DNA from: Alnus glutinosa
Lineage: Eukaryota; Streptophyta; Magnoliopsida; Fagales; Betulaceae
DNA: 64,000 nucleotides
Direction: 5' to 3'
Assembly (NCBI RefSeq): GCF_958979055.1
Contig: NC_084898.1
Span: 23,897,102 to 23,961,101 of the forward strand
In this document: piece by piece, positions 49,242-60,018 of the stretch
Numbering within the stretch: position 1 is the first letter of the stretch
Layout: each line of letters opens with the position of its first letter
The notes under the pieces: generated by a model
The model's input: only the letters and a program-made list of their open reading frames with translations
Databases searched by the model: none
Told to the model about the DNA's origin: nothing
Made by a program: the position numbers and the translations under genes

Positions 49242-49715
49242 ATGGAGTTTTTGATAGATTTGCGATATGTTTTTCCCCCGCTCATCAATTTCACCCTTTG
49301 GCTCCTCATCCCCCAAGCCAACCCTTGGGCTCAAGATCCCAAATTCGATAGTGAAATATTTGTGATGGCATGGCTGTCTCTTGTCATTGCCATACTACTT
49401 GTCTTCCTCTTGATCACCTCTGTCAAGCTCTCTCTTACTCTTAGTGTGGAGTCACTTCGTTTGAGGGCAGGAGATTTTTCCGGTCCCTTCACTCTTTTAT
49501 TACTGGCCTCCCTCTTTTTCCCATTCTCACTCTTCTGGTTTGTCTTTCCCATGCTCCTTATCGTATCTCCTTGGTATGAAATGCTACTGAAATGGTTTTG
49601 TCACACCCTCCAAGCCATTTCTGCTCTCATCATTACCTACATCCCCGAGCGTCCTCAAGTTGAAGTTGAAGAATATGTGATTGAAGGGAACAACGACGAC
49701 GATGCCAGCATTTGA
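49242..49715 (+). CDS. Unknown small multi-pass membrane protein
   Basis: Single-exon frame of 157 residues, starting M-E-F-L-I-D-L-R-Y-V-F-P-P-L. Hydrophobic segments lie at about 11-25, 42-66, 80-107 and 120-137, suggesting three to four membrane passes, with an acidic tail ending in N-D-D-D-A-S-I. A charged loop K-L-S-L-T-L-S-V-E-S-L-R-L-R-A-G-D-F-S-G joins two of the hydrophobic stretches and is the best conserved part in the paralogues at 60019-61012 and 62584-62700. I do not recognise the family. Preservation of the frame between two diverged copies supports a real protein, but there may be further exons. Confidence 0.6.
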   Translation: MEFLIDLRYVFPPLINFTLWLLIPQANPWAQDPKFDSEIFVMAWLSLVIAILLVFLLITSVKLSLTLSVESLRLRAGDFSGPFTLLLLASLFFPFSLFWFVFPMLLIVSPWYEMLLKWFCHTLQAISALIITYIPERPQVEVEEYVIEGNNDDDASI

Positions 49716-50216
49716 CTTCTTTCTTTAATGGAGTTTCATCGGCCCAGTCTTAAGTATATAGGATGTATGTTGTACGTGCATGTAATAATAATAACGGATG
49801 GATAGTGGATAAATAGTGTGTTTTTTAGGATCTTTAATAGAAGATGATGAAGTCTTCATATGGTCTTATTATAGCTGGTTGTAGCTACAAGAGAGTGGTA
49901 TATATAGAGCTTTGATTTTATCTTCATAATTGTGTGCGCTGCTTTTTTTGTTTTTGATGAAACTCCATATTTAATAAAAGAGAAGGTTGTGTTACACAGA
50001 ATGTGATGGTTTCCTCGTTATATATAGAGATTTATACTTATGATTATTGATGCGGAGGTTTTAAATTTTGATCATCTTCGGTTGTGCCAAAAAAAAAAAA
50101 TAAATAAATACAGTAGTTTTTTCAACTGTTTAAATTTAATTTAATATAAAAAAAATTATAAAAAATATTCTGATATGGGTGTGTGTATTTTGCGACACTC
50201 GTATCCCAATATTCCC

Positions 50217-50243
50217 CCCTTCCCACCCCCCCCCCCCCCCCCC
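50217..50243 (+). repeat. C-rich tract including C18
   Basis: A run of 18 C (50226-50243), preceded by CCCCCCTTCCCA, lies just upstream of the exon-like element at 50280-50461. Its reverse would be G-rich; it may be an amplification of part of a pyrimidine-rich promoter. Confidence 0.9.
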
Positions 50244-50279
50244 TTGATCCCACTTACGTCACACGCATAAATCTTAAAA

Positions 50280-50461
50280 AACAACGAAGCCTTCCCTTAA
50301 TCTCTGCACTCCGCACACCTGACGGTGACAGCAGACAGTTGGCGAATGTCTCTTTCTTTTTCTTGGAAGTCTTCGAAACTCACCTCTCCTTCTCTCTCTC
50401 TCTCTTCATTTTTTTTTGTTACAGAACAATCGAACCACACCACAATCAATCCACAGAGGTA
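50280..50461 (+). other. Orphan first-exon-like sequence with splice donor
   Basis: GC-richer sequence with CT repeats ending in CAATCAATCCACAGAG|GTAAGC, a textbook donor. It recurs in inverted orientation at 59468-59645, where it ends CAATCAATCTACAGAG|GTAAGC. Both lie a few hundred bases downstream of, and in the same direction as, a copy of the membrane-protein gene. It looks like the 5'UTR exon of another gene whose body is missing here: at 50700 sequence switches to a mutase fragment. Confidence 0.5.
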
Positions 50462-51137
50462 AGCTTCTCTTTTTTTTTTCTTTTTTTCCTTACGAATTCT
50501 TGTGGTATCTATGTAATATGTCGGCAGGATACCGTGACCCACATATTTGATTGTTTCTAGTTTATTTATTTGTTTTTGGTTTATGGGTTACTTGGTTGTT
50601 GAGAAAGTGTGGGAAAACGAAAAGAAATAAAAATTTTAAGGCATTTTAACTTTTTTTTATAGATATTTTTTCGTAGAAAATGAAAAGCCCACTCGATTGC
50701 TTTTTGCTTTGATGATATTGGGATCTATTTTGAGGCTAATGGACATGAAACCATCCTATTCTCAGAATCTTTCTTATGTTGGTTAGTGGCTAGATATAGA
50801 GAGTTTTCTTTGGCATCCAAATTAAGGTTATATCATATTTTCATACATTGTAGCAGTCCTAATATGTTGATTAAGTGATGTGCTTCATGAATTATTTCGT
50901 CGTTTGATTCAGGTTCAGAACAGCAAAAGGCTGCTTTGAGACTATTGGTAGTCAGTAAGTTGATTAACCAATTATGCAGTCGGAGATGCTCTGAGTGGGT
51001 TGCTCTTGGTGGAGGCCATTTTGCAACATATGGGGTGGCCAAGACAGAGGTGGAGTGAGCTTTATAAGAATCTTCCGAGTAGGCAGCTTAATTAAGCTCA
51101 ATTAATTTCTTGATCACTTTCTATGAAGATAATATTT

Positions 51138-52491
51138 GATAATAACTTCAAATTACGTGCCTATATATTAAAATAAGAATTATCATACTACATTATCTTC
51201 TAATTCCTGCATTTTATACTTAATTGTAAAATATTGTTTAAATATTATTCTTGAACTTAAATGTTATATTAATGCAATGAATTATATTTTTGTAGGAATT
51301 AAAGAATTGGAAGAAAAACAAAAGAAAAGAAGAATTGTTACAACACTATTTCATACGTGACTAAGAAATAAGAAGACATAACATGTGTACAAGTGGGCCC
51401 CAAGTTGAAAAGTTGAAAAGTTGAAGAAGTGAGGTTGCCATTCAACTGCTGCATGTGCCCCCATATTTAGCATCCCTATGAACATGAGCAAAAAAAGCAC
51501 AGCGCAGATATCTTAAGTCCTGAGTAATGCTCCCAAGAAACTGTAGAGAAATACGGTGTCCAAATATTAGGAACAACCGATTTTTAAGTAGTGCAACAAA
51601 GTTACACTAGTCTAAGGACTCACAACCAAAAGTAGAAGAAAGATCAAAACTAAATGAAAAATGTACTTCTTATTTATGAAATAATACAGCAATAAAAAAA
51701 ATTTAGGTTGGACAACACTTGCACAAGATAGAAGAAGGTTTTGGTGAGATATGATGGAATGAGAGACTTGAAAGCATGGGTAGGGTATATATAAGGGTTA
51801 GGGAAGGGTTTTAGAATATTCTTACACTTAACTTAAGAAGATAAGCATGACTTTTCATGTGACCAAGGAAGAACAACGAATTTGTACATGAAATGATAGT
51901 AATGTTCCTTGGGAAGGTATAAGATTGTATTGAAAGATGAAGTGTGTTGAACAAGGGTAGTGATGGTTAGATGACCAAGGTAAAAGATGGTAGGGTGGAC
52001 AGGCTAAGAAGGAGAGAATGACATGTGTCATCTATCATATGCAAGTGAGTCCCCCACATTTAAAATTACATTAATTCCTTACTACATCACTCAAAACAAA
52101 AAAATTAATAACTATGAATTCTAAAAAATACACTTTAAAATTTAACAGAAACTACCCTCCCTTCGCAAAGAAAGGCAGTCCTGTATTTATCTCAGAAATC
52201 ACTTGAGCTGCATCACCTTTCCAAAAAAAAAAAAGGTCAAAAAAAAAATCTGCCTTTATACAAAATTTGACAGCCTAAAGGCCTGCCATAGCCTCGGTAG
52301 TCTTCGGGTCTACAGCAACTTCTTTCACCATACTCCGCACGCCCAAAATCTGCCCTTTGCAATTCCGAGCTATTATCCCCATGACAATGCACCCCTCTTT
52401 ACAATTCAGGGATGCATTCCAGTTGACTTTAATAATTTCAGTGGGTGGAGGCTTCCATGCAAGATTCCTTTGGGCTGGAGCTGCTACTGAA
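51138..52491. other. Insertion in the mutase pseudogene, with LINE RNase H fragment at its right end
   Basis: This stretch is absent from the parent intron. Most of it (51150-52200) is AT-rich with no recognisable gene. The right end holds the LINE fragment listed separately. I could not find clean boundaries or direct repeats. Confidence 0.45.
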
Positions 52492-52499
52492 AAATTCAA
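52275..52499 (-). mobile_element. LINE-derived RNase H-like (RVT_3) fragment, minus strand
   Basis: The minus-strand frame reads W-K-P-P-P-T-E-I-I-K-V-N-W-N-A-S-L, then G-I-I-A-R-N-C-K-G-Q-I-L-G and later D-P-K-T-T-E-A-M-A-G-L. This is the start of the RNase H-like domain found at the C-terminus of plant LINE polyproteins (W-x-P-P-P-x-x-x-I-K-x-N-x-D-A-S). The catalytic Asp of N-x-D-A is replaced by Asn in this copy, which fits a dead fragment. Confidence 0.8.
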
Positions 52500-52700
52500 A
52501 TGGAGCTTTATATATATAATTGGTTCAGTCAGTTCTAACTTTAGGGTCTAGTCCTATGAAATGTTAACTTAAGGGCCAGTTAGTGTTCCTCTGCATCACT
52601 AAATGATGTTTGATGTTTATTCGCTCATATGCTGAAAATAAAATATTGGAGTTTTAATTTGTAGAATCGTTAGAGAGAAAAGAACAAAAAAAAAAAATGG

Positions 52701-54030
52701 AAAAATTACAATTTAGCCTTTAAATTGTTAGCCCTTTTTTTAAGTAGTCTCTCGAACTACTAACGCTTGAACTCTAACCCTTCAAACTGCAAAAAAGTTT
52801 CAAAAATGCCCCATTTGTCCAAATATGCCTATAATACCCCTGTCACGTGTCATTTTTCAATTAAAAAAATAATAAAAATTAAATTTAAAAATATAAAAAA
52901 AACTAAAAAAAAAAAAGCTAAAATTTTATTTTATTTTTTAAAGAAAAAACAAAAAGGGATAAGAAAATGGAAAGTGGCAGCCACCCCCTTGAGGGTGGGG
53001 GTGGCCTGCGAGCCACCCCCTAGGGTTGAGGGGTGGCTTTTGGGCCACCCCTAGATCTAGGGTTGGCAAAACGGGTCACCTGACACGACCCGTTTAGCCT
53101 AGACCCGGGCACAACCCGTTTATGTTAACGGGTCGGGGCTCTAGACACGACAGGAACACGATTATTTCACGGGTCACCCGACACGACCCGTGAACCCGTT
53201 TAACATAATGGGTCGAATCGAGTTGACACGACCCGTTTAGCTTAAAAGGTTTTATTTTTAATTTATTATTATTATTATTATTATAACAACAACAACAAGC
53301 CCCAAAAACAAATAATAGGTATTTATGAAATTGGAAGAAGACCCAGAAAAAAATAATGGGTAGTTAATAGTTATGAAATTGGAAGAAGACCCAAAGCAAT
53401 AATTGAATATTACCAAATCCATTTGTTTATAGCATAAATGTATTGAAATTTCTTCACAAAAAAATTTACATTTGTTCACAAAAAATATCTTCACAAAAAA
53501 TTTCTGAACAGATTTTGAACAAGCAAGCAAGCATCACAGATTATCAGATTATGATTTTATACCCACAATAATGAGGCTATAAAAAATTAAAAATGGAAAT
53601 CAACTAACATACCAGTAGACCCGGCGGTACCGAACGCGACATCGGCCGGAGAGAGAGAGAGAGAGAGAGAGAGCGGCAGAGAGACGAGGAGAGCAGAGAC
53701 TTGAGAGAGAGAGCGTCGAGCGCAGCGACTTAGCAAGGCTGAAGGAGAAGAGAAGGACGGCGGCGCGGAGCTGAAGAAGAAGAGAAGAGCTGCGGCGCTG
53801 CGACTCGGCGAGGCTGAAGGAAAAAATCCAAAAAGAAAAAGCTAGGGTTTTCTTTCACTTTTCCAATTTTGTTTGTTTTTTCACTGTTTTGAATTTTAAT
53901 TCTTTGAGTTTTGAATCTTTTGTTTTCAACCTTTCAAAAGTTTTCACTTTTCAGATATTTCCCATTTCCCGGTTTTCCCCCCAAATGGGGCCATTCCGCC
54001 ATTCTCCCTTTTTTTTTTCTTTTCTTTTCT

Positions 54031-54073
<43 letters not shown>

Positions 54074-54566
54074 ATCGTGTCTGGCGGGTGACTTGCGACC
54101 CGACCCACCAGACCAAGATAAACGGGGTCATAAATGGGTCGACTTGTTTATGACTCAAACCCGCTAATTTCGTGTCGGGTCGTGTCAAAATTGCCAGCCC
54201 TACCTAGATCCATTTCAGGGTGGTCCGAAGGCCACCCCCGGCCCTTGCGGCCACCCCCCGACCACTGGGGTTTGCTTTCGGATTACCCCTAGATTCATTT
54301 CGTAGTGGCCACGCGGCCACCCCCAAACACATTTTTTTAAAAAAAAATAAATAAAATTTTAGTTTTTTAAATGTTTTTTAGTTTTTTTTTATTCTTTTTA
54401 TTTTTTTAATTGAAAAATGATATGTGACAGGGCTATTATAGATATATTTTAACAAAAATAGCATTTTTGAAACTTTTTGGTAGTTTGAGGGGCCAGAGTC
54501 CAAGCGTTGGTAATTCGAAAGCTACTTTCAAAACTGCTGGTAGTTTGGGGGTTAAACTGTAATTTT
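52701..54566. mobile_element. Foldback/MULE-like element with inverted ends of about 170 bp, carrying a nested hAT element
   Basis: The left end (AAAAATTACAATTTAGCC ... ACTAACGCTTGAACTCTAAC ... CAAAAAAGTTTCAAAAATGC) is mirrored by the right end (reverse complement of GCATTTTTGAAACTTTTTGG ... CCAAGCGTTGG ... GTTAAACTGTAATTTTT). Both ends share TCACGTGTCATTTTTCAATT or its variant. The interior has GGTGGCC-rich blocks like the element at 785-1160. It interrupts the mutase pseudogene intron. Confidence 0.8.
53058..54202. mobile_element. hAT-type non-autonomous element, 1145 bp, with perfect 8-bp target-site duplication
   Basis: Ends TAGGGTTGGCAAAACGGGTC and the reverse complement of AAAATTGCCAGCCCTA. 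The duplication CCTAGATC occurs at 53050-53057 and 54203-54210. Subterminal GACACGACCCGTTTA motifs repeat near both ends, as in hAT elements. A (GA)n run lies at about 53648-53675 and an A run at 54038-54069. No transposase frame, so it depended on another element. Confidence 0.92.
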
Positions 54567-54959
54567 TTATTTTTTATTTTTAAAAAGTGGTCTTAAACTC
54601 TTCGGTGTTAGTGTTTATGAAGAATAATTGCAACATCCTTTTCTGTCACCATGAAGAGATTTAGTTGTTCTCTAATTAACAATGGATGTTGGAAGATTAA
54701 TTTGATCTTCAATCTCTCTAGTGGCTGGACGAAAATCGTTTAGAGTCATCTTTAATTTAAAATAGCCAACATGCTAGGATTATTTCCTTTGAAAGAGTGA
54801 ATTAGTGCCATCAGAACCAAGAAGGAAACAGAAAAGAAAAAATTAAAAATGTGATTTCTAGTATTTTTATGTAACAAAACATGATTTCATAAATTGTTCG
54901 GGATGATAGATAACATGTGGAATTTTTTTTTTTTTTTAACTAGAATTTTTTTTTTTCCT

Positions 54960-55180
54960 TCAATAGGGTATGTATTTGTTTTTCCAGGTGAGTGATTATT
55001 TGACCCATAAGGCCATGGTTCTTTGCTTTTTTCTATGTTATTGCAGTTTTCTTTTCTTTTTTTGAGTTTATTCTGTTATAAATAATCAGTCTAATAAGAA
55101 TGCATTAATCTTGAACGTTGGATGAGTGTCTTTATAAAATATGGATTCATGTTCAATGCTTTTGTACTGTATAGGGGATT
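54960..55180 (+). repeat. 3'-flank remnant of a fifth array unit (gene missing)
   Basis: Shares with the flanks after copies 1-4: AGGCCATGGTTCTTTGC, TTCTATGTTATTGCAGTTTT, GAGTTTATTCTGTTAT, TGCATTAATCTTGAACGTT and GGATTCATGTTCAATGCTTT. No trace of the coding sequence lies upstream; the preceding DNA is the mutase pseudogene and T-rich sequence. Confidence 0.75.
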
Positions 55181-55545
55181 AACTCTCGATCTGTTTCTCC
55201 ATAAAATCAGGAAAATTGATGATAGTTGTATGAAGGGTTAGGTTTCTTGTCACTCTGCTAGCTCCAAGGAAATTCAGCTTTTTTGACCCTCTACAACCCT
55301 GCCACGTGGAAAACTACCCTCAGTATTGTTGCGAGTTCGTTGCTGACGTCTTCCTTATAAAATATAATACATTATTGCTTCGTGACATAATTTTTGACCA
55401 CATGTCAACTTTTATTTTTATTTTATTTTTTTATATAAAAAAAATCTTAAAACTAACTAAAGAAGTTAAAGAACCGGCCACTTTACCACATGAATAAAAT
55501 TATAAAAAATGATATAAAAAATCATATTTGTTTCCTATAAGTTGC

Positions 55546-55818
55546 CCCGTTTAGTAATTCTCCTCCCCTTCCTTTATGGGAGAATATTTTTGTTGAGTGA
55601 AAGTAAAAAATAATTGATGTGATATAAAGTAGAGAGAATTTATATGGAAAGATGAAAAAATTTTATATTGTAGTGAATTTTTTTATTTAAATAATAATAA
55701 AAAATTGTTGATGTGATATAAAAAGTCAAAAAAGTTAAGAATGTTTTGAGTTGATGTTTTTTTGGAAGAGGTGAAAATAAGGGGAGAGGGAGGGGAGAGG
55801 GTTATTAAACGGGGTCCT
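55546..55818. mobile_element. MITE of the CCCCGTTTA(G/A)TAA family, about 273 bp
   Basis: The left end GCCCCGTTTAGTAATTC and the reverse complement of GGTTATTAAACGGGG form inverted ends. The interior (TTTATATTGTAGTGAATTTT, GATGTGATATAAAAAGT) recurs at 63556-63775. Flanks TAA and TTA suggest a PIF-type target, now mutated. Confidence 0.65.
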
Positions 55819-56543
55819 TAGCATGAATTATGCAGAAGGTGGCAAAGCCCAAAGGCCACGTGGCAACTCGTTTGCCCTGTTGAACAAGTCAAGGTCATTT
55901 TTTAGGTTGAAAATGGAGTACGTGCGTACTACGCACTATTACCAATCTACCCCATGTTTATGCTACGAGGCGCTGCCTAGTGCCTACGTCTGTGTTTAAT
56001 AGCCTCCAATTATCTCCGTCATGTAATTGGTTAAAGAGGCGAATTTTGCATAACAACTATACACAATAATTATATAACTCTATTATATGAGGTGAGACTT
56101 ATGTTGTAGGTCTTACTCACATGAATTTCACTCCATGTTAATAGAGTTGTATAATTGTTATATATGGTTGTTGTACAAGAAGCATTTTTCAATTGGTTAA
56201 GAATGTGTTTGTTGCACAACTTATTACACAACTCAAGACACATTGAAAATGTGTCTTAAATTATATAAGAGTTGTGTAAAAGTAGGTTGTGCAATAATCA
56301 TTTTTCAATTGGTTATATATAAACCTTGAGTTGAGTAGTTGCATGTCATCAAAATTAGAAGATTTAAAGTAAATTTAGATCTTCTCATAGGGTTCAATAG
56401 AAGTTGGTGTTTGTATGTTGAGTTTGAATTGTATAAATTGAAATATGAGTATAAGATTATATAAATTAATTTTAATTTAATTTATTTAATTAAACGAATC
56501 AGACTTTTTTTTCCTCTTGTGTCTATATAAGCCATGTGAAGCC

Positions 56544-56599
<56 letters not shown>

Positions 56600-57128
56600 A
56601 TTAATCCACCTTGCTCGTGCATGCCTTGCACGTGCACTTGAAATCTAATGAATAAACTCGTGTAATAGAGCATGAGAAGCTGTCGGGCTGAATGGGCTAC
56701 TTGACCAGTTTAGGTTGGGGCCTTGGTGGCCAAACGCAAGCCAGACAGAATTCTCGGCGACAAACCGCGTGTTTGATTTATTATTAATTTTGGGAAATGC
56801 TAAAGATGCACCACTCATCCTCTGTTTATCACCTTCTTTTCCTTAAAAAAAGTTATTTTTATTATAAAAGAGTGATGAGGGGAGATGAGTGGGGGATGTG
56901 TAGAGGGCTCTTGATCTTTAATGCCACACAAACTTGGATGCATACCTACGGGTATGCTCCGCCCATTTTTAGGGATATATTATTTAGTTGATGCAATCAA
57001 CCATCATGTTTGTTGATGAGCACCAATTGATACATGTGATAAAATTCGTTCTTCTTCTTTTTCTTTTTTCTTTTTTTCTTTTTTTTTTTGTAATAAAAAA
57101 GGCTACAATATTCTATTTTATCCACAAT
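55819..57128. other. Intergenic DNA with two foldback-like elements and a (TA)n tract
   Basis: At 56050-56200, CATAACAACTATACACAATAATTAT is opposed by its approximate inverse TATAATTGTTATATATGGTTG. At about 56211-56290 GTTGCACAAC...CAAGACACATTG is opposed by its inverse, flanked by two copies of CATTTTTCAATTGGTTA (56183 and 56300), possibly the target duplication. A TA tract spans about 56545-56596. 56990-57060 resembles the array flank (GTTGATGAGCACCAATTGAT). No gene. Confidence 0.5.
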
Positions 57129-57882
57129 TAGGGCAGTACTCGAGCTGAGGTTGACCAAATAATGCATATGCAAGCTTGACTTATTCAAATTTATCACAAA
57201 CTTGAGTCAAGTTCGAGTTTATAACGAGTTTTAAAAATTAAGTTCGACTCAATCGGCCGATTTTGTTGTAAGCTATATAGTTTATTTAATATACAAAAAA
57301 GAGAGGTGAGCTTATTTAAAAATTAATATTACATTATATAACATATAAACAATATTAAACAATATATATTTATATTGTATGTTAAATAAATTATAAAACT
57401 TACAAAAAAAAAATGATGTAATGATTATTAAATATCTAATGATAATACTTATAACATATAATAAAGTGATTACATGTCATATAGTCATATAATCTTATTA
57501 TATTACATGAATAATATAATTAAGTATCTGGATTGTCATTATATCATATGACTAACAATTAAGTATTAATATTATTCACTTTTACTATTTTATACACATA
57601 TAACCAATAAATTATTACCAATTAATATATATTGACTAATGATCATTGTTATTTGTTACTTAATTTATATATATATATAGACACACACAGACACGAGTCG
57701 ATACTTATACAAGCTTTAATCGAGTCGAGCCGAGTTTATAACAGTTTACATCGTTTAATAATCAAGCCTAATCCATGTTCACGAGTAGCTTATTTAATAA
57801 TCGATTCGAGCACAAGTCGAATTTATTCGAACTGATCTCGAGTAAATTCACGAGTAGCTTAGCTAGTTAATTATCGCCCCTA
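57129..57882. mobile_element. hAT-like non-autonomous element (TAGGGC...GCCCCTA ends)
   Basis: Starts TAGGGCAGTACTCGAGCTGAGG and ends ATCGCCCCTA, with repeated CGAGTCGAG/CTCGAG/ACGAGTAGCTTA motifs near both ends, as in a widespread plant hAT family. The flanks TCCACAAT and GATCACAAT are similar but not identical, so the target duplication is decayed or the right border is misplaced by a few bases. Confidence 0.55.
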
Positions 57883-57959
57883 GGATCACAATAGAACAAA
57901 ACATGCAAATTTGGTTTATTTAATTTAATTTAATTTTATTTGCATTTACTGTGAGTGCA

Positions 57960-58960
57960 AAAAGAAGAATAAGTTGTATTAGATGCATGTGATAAAATAA
58001 TTAATTAAGAAAAAAATATAAAATTATTTGATCAATTTGACCCCTATGAGAAAAATCTTAACTCTGCCATTGTTTGTTGCTACGTCAATGTGCCGACTGT
58101 CCACATACGCAATACGAGTGAAAAAAACAAATTTGGGTAGCATTTTGTTTTTTATTATTCTTTAAAAACATGTTTGGATAGGTTTTTTTTATCTATTTTT
58201 TTTTAAAAAAAATTTTGTCTCAAATTTTCTAAACTATCCAAACATAATATCAAAAATAAATTTTCACAGTATTCACAATTTTGAATATAGTAAAAAATAG
58301 TAGAGTATAATACAAAAAAATTTCACACCCAAAGGAGCCCTAATATTTGGTTGGATTATTTTTTTTAGGATAATTCGAAGAATTTTATGCTTCCTTACTT
58401 TACTTTAGAATAGTTCAAGAAACCTAAGTCACATAAACGTTTGATAAATTTACTCATTCACAATTTCATTAACTCTTTTTTAATAGACATTTAAAATAAG
58501 ATAAGATAGAAAATATCAAGTAATGATAAACCTAATTTTAAAATAAAACTAATCTAAATACTAACTAATAACTAATAGTCCTTATTAAATTAAATTCTAG
58601 TCCAACACAAATTCTAATCCCCCATCATCTGGGTGTGGGAGTGATAGAGACAAAGGAGCAGCGTCAAGTCTTCTACTTCTCTTTCTTAAAATGCACGATA
58701 ACTTAACATCATCAACAAGGAAACAAGTGACACTTTCATTATGGCTCTAAACGTTATATCATTAACAAGAAATAAAAAAGATATTCATGTTTACATTAAT
58801 TATCCTTACCTTGGCTGAATAGGGATTGTACATTCAAAAACATATTCATTAATAAAGCCTTGAAAAACACATTCTAAACAAAAAATCCCAAATTTAATTT
58901 GAAATAGAAATACCTTCACATAAAACAGAGATACATATAGCATTTATTAAGTTACCAATA
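57960..58960 (+). repeat. Remnant of an array flank module (fifth unit), continuing 45.3-46.3 kb homology
   Basis: Shares GATGCATGTGATAAA, CAATTTGACCCCTATGAGAA, CTTTACTTTA, TTTGATAAATTTACTCATT and GTGATAGAGACAAAGGAGCA with the region after copy 4. The hAT-like element at 57129-57882 and a TTTT-rich insertion at about 58130-58350 interrupt it. Confidence 0.7.
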
Positions 58961-59331
58961 AGGCATTGTAAAGAAAACAAAGCTATCTCTCATTTTTTTT
59001 TTTTTTTTTTGGAAGTAATGATGATTGATGAATATCATTAAAAAGAATAATTCTCTTATTCAGCAAATACAATATTTTGAATAAAGGAAGAACATTCCTC
59101 TATTCATACATAGAGGAAAAAAGTAAAAAGAGAAACTAAAATTCTTGATATCGATCTATTAATTTTCCCTTGCCCAAACACGACAATATGATAGAATTCA
59201 AATGGGCTTTTAATCTTCTAAATAAATAATAATAATAAATCTATAAAAAAAAATAAATAAAAGAAGTTAAAAAGCCTTAAAAATTTCATTTCTTTTACGT
59301 TTTTCTACAGTTTCTCAGCAACTAAAAAACC

Positions 59332-59374
<43 letters not shown>

Positions 59375-59467
59375 ACAACAACATGAAAAAATAAGACCTG
59401 TGGGTCACACTATCCAGTCAACAAAATTACATCTCAGAAAAAATCAAAAGGAAAAAGATAGAAAAGC
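58961..59467. other. AT-rich spacer and inner end of the inverted membrane-gene module
   Basis: A run of about 40 A (59334-59371) and TAA repeats. From about 59225 to 59467 the reverse complement resembles 50465-50680 (TTGCTGAGAAAC and AAATTTTTAAGGC), so the inverted duplication extends to here. No gene. Confidence 0.55.
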
Positions 59468-59645
59468 TTACCTCTGTAGATTGATTGTGGCGTGGCTCTG
59501 CTGTTCTGCGATGGAGAAAATGGAGAGAGAGAGAGAGAGAGGGAGAACGAGAAGTGAGTTTCGAGGACTGCCGAGAGAAAGAAAGAGAATCACCAACTTT
59601 TTGCCGTCGGGTGTAGCCTGAGGAAAAGGGAAGGCTACGTTGTTT
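59468..59645 (-). other. Inverted copy of the orphan first-exon-like sequence
   Basis: Reverse complement reads ...CACGCCACAATCAATCTACAGAG|GTAAGC, like 50280-50461. Includes a (GA)n run (59522-59541 on the plus strand). The open frame at 59400-59621 on the plus strand is antisense to it and not considered a gene. Confidence 0.5.
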
Positions 59646-60018
59646 TTACACTTTCCTTTTAATGTTCAGATGGCATTAGTCAGACCGTTGATTATAAACG
59701 AACGTCCCCGAACAAGTAAAATACGCACGCTTCATACATGCAATAACTACAGAAAGAGAAGTAAATTGGACCAAAATCATCAGAAATTAAAATTATTCGC
59801 ATCAATCATGTCGATATAAGTAGAGTTTTCCATATAATTACCAAACCATTTACACACAGCAAGTTCAACAGCACCTTTTCTTTAATTACATATTAAGAAG
59901 AAAAAAAAAAGCAGCATCCACACACAATCTTCATATCTTATTTGTATGTTTTGTATACATACATCATCATATATATAAGAACAAGACTGGGCCGATCACG
60001 CTCCATCAAAGAAAGAAG

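Larger units (their letters stand above)
50714..54840 (+). pseudogene. Broken duplicate of mutase exon 6 (3' part), exon 7 and part of intron 7
   Basis: 50714-51137 matches 14460-14870, including the boundary with TTTCGTCGTTTGATTCAG|GTTCAG and exon 7. A 4-base insertion in exon 7 (ACCAATTATGCAGTC for ACCAAGCAGTT) shifts the frame and the exon 6 donor has been altered. The intron part is split in two: 52492-52660 matches 15058-15160 and 54585-54840 matches 15180-15430. Between these pieces are an insertion of about 1.35 kb (51138-52491) and a foldback element (52701-54566). It retains an intron, so it arose by DNA duplication and not by retroposition. Confidence 0.88.

Noticed and set aside
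52767..53054. Lys-rich frame of 95 residues ending in a Pro/Arg stretch
   Set aside because: Lies across the A-rich left arm of a foldback element.
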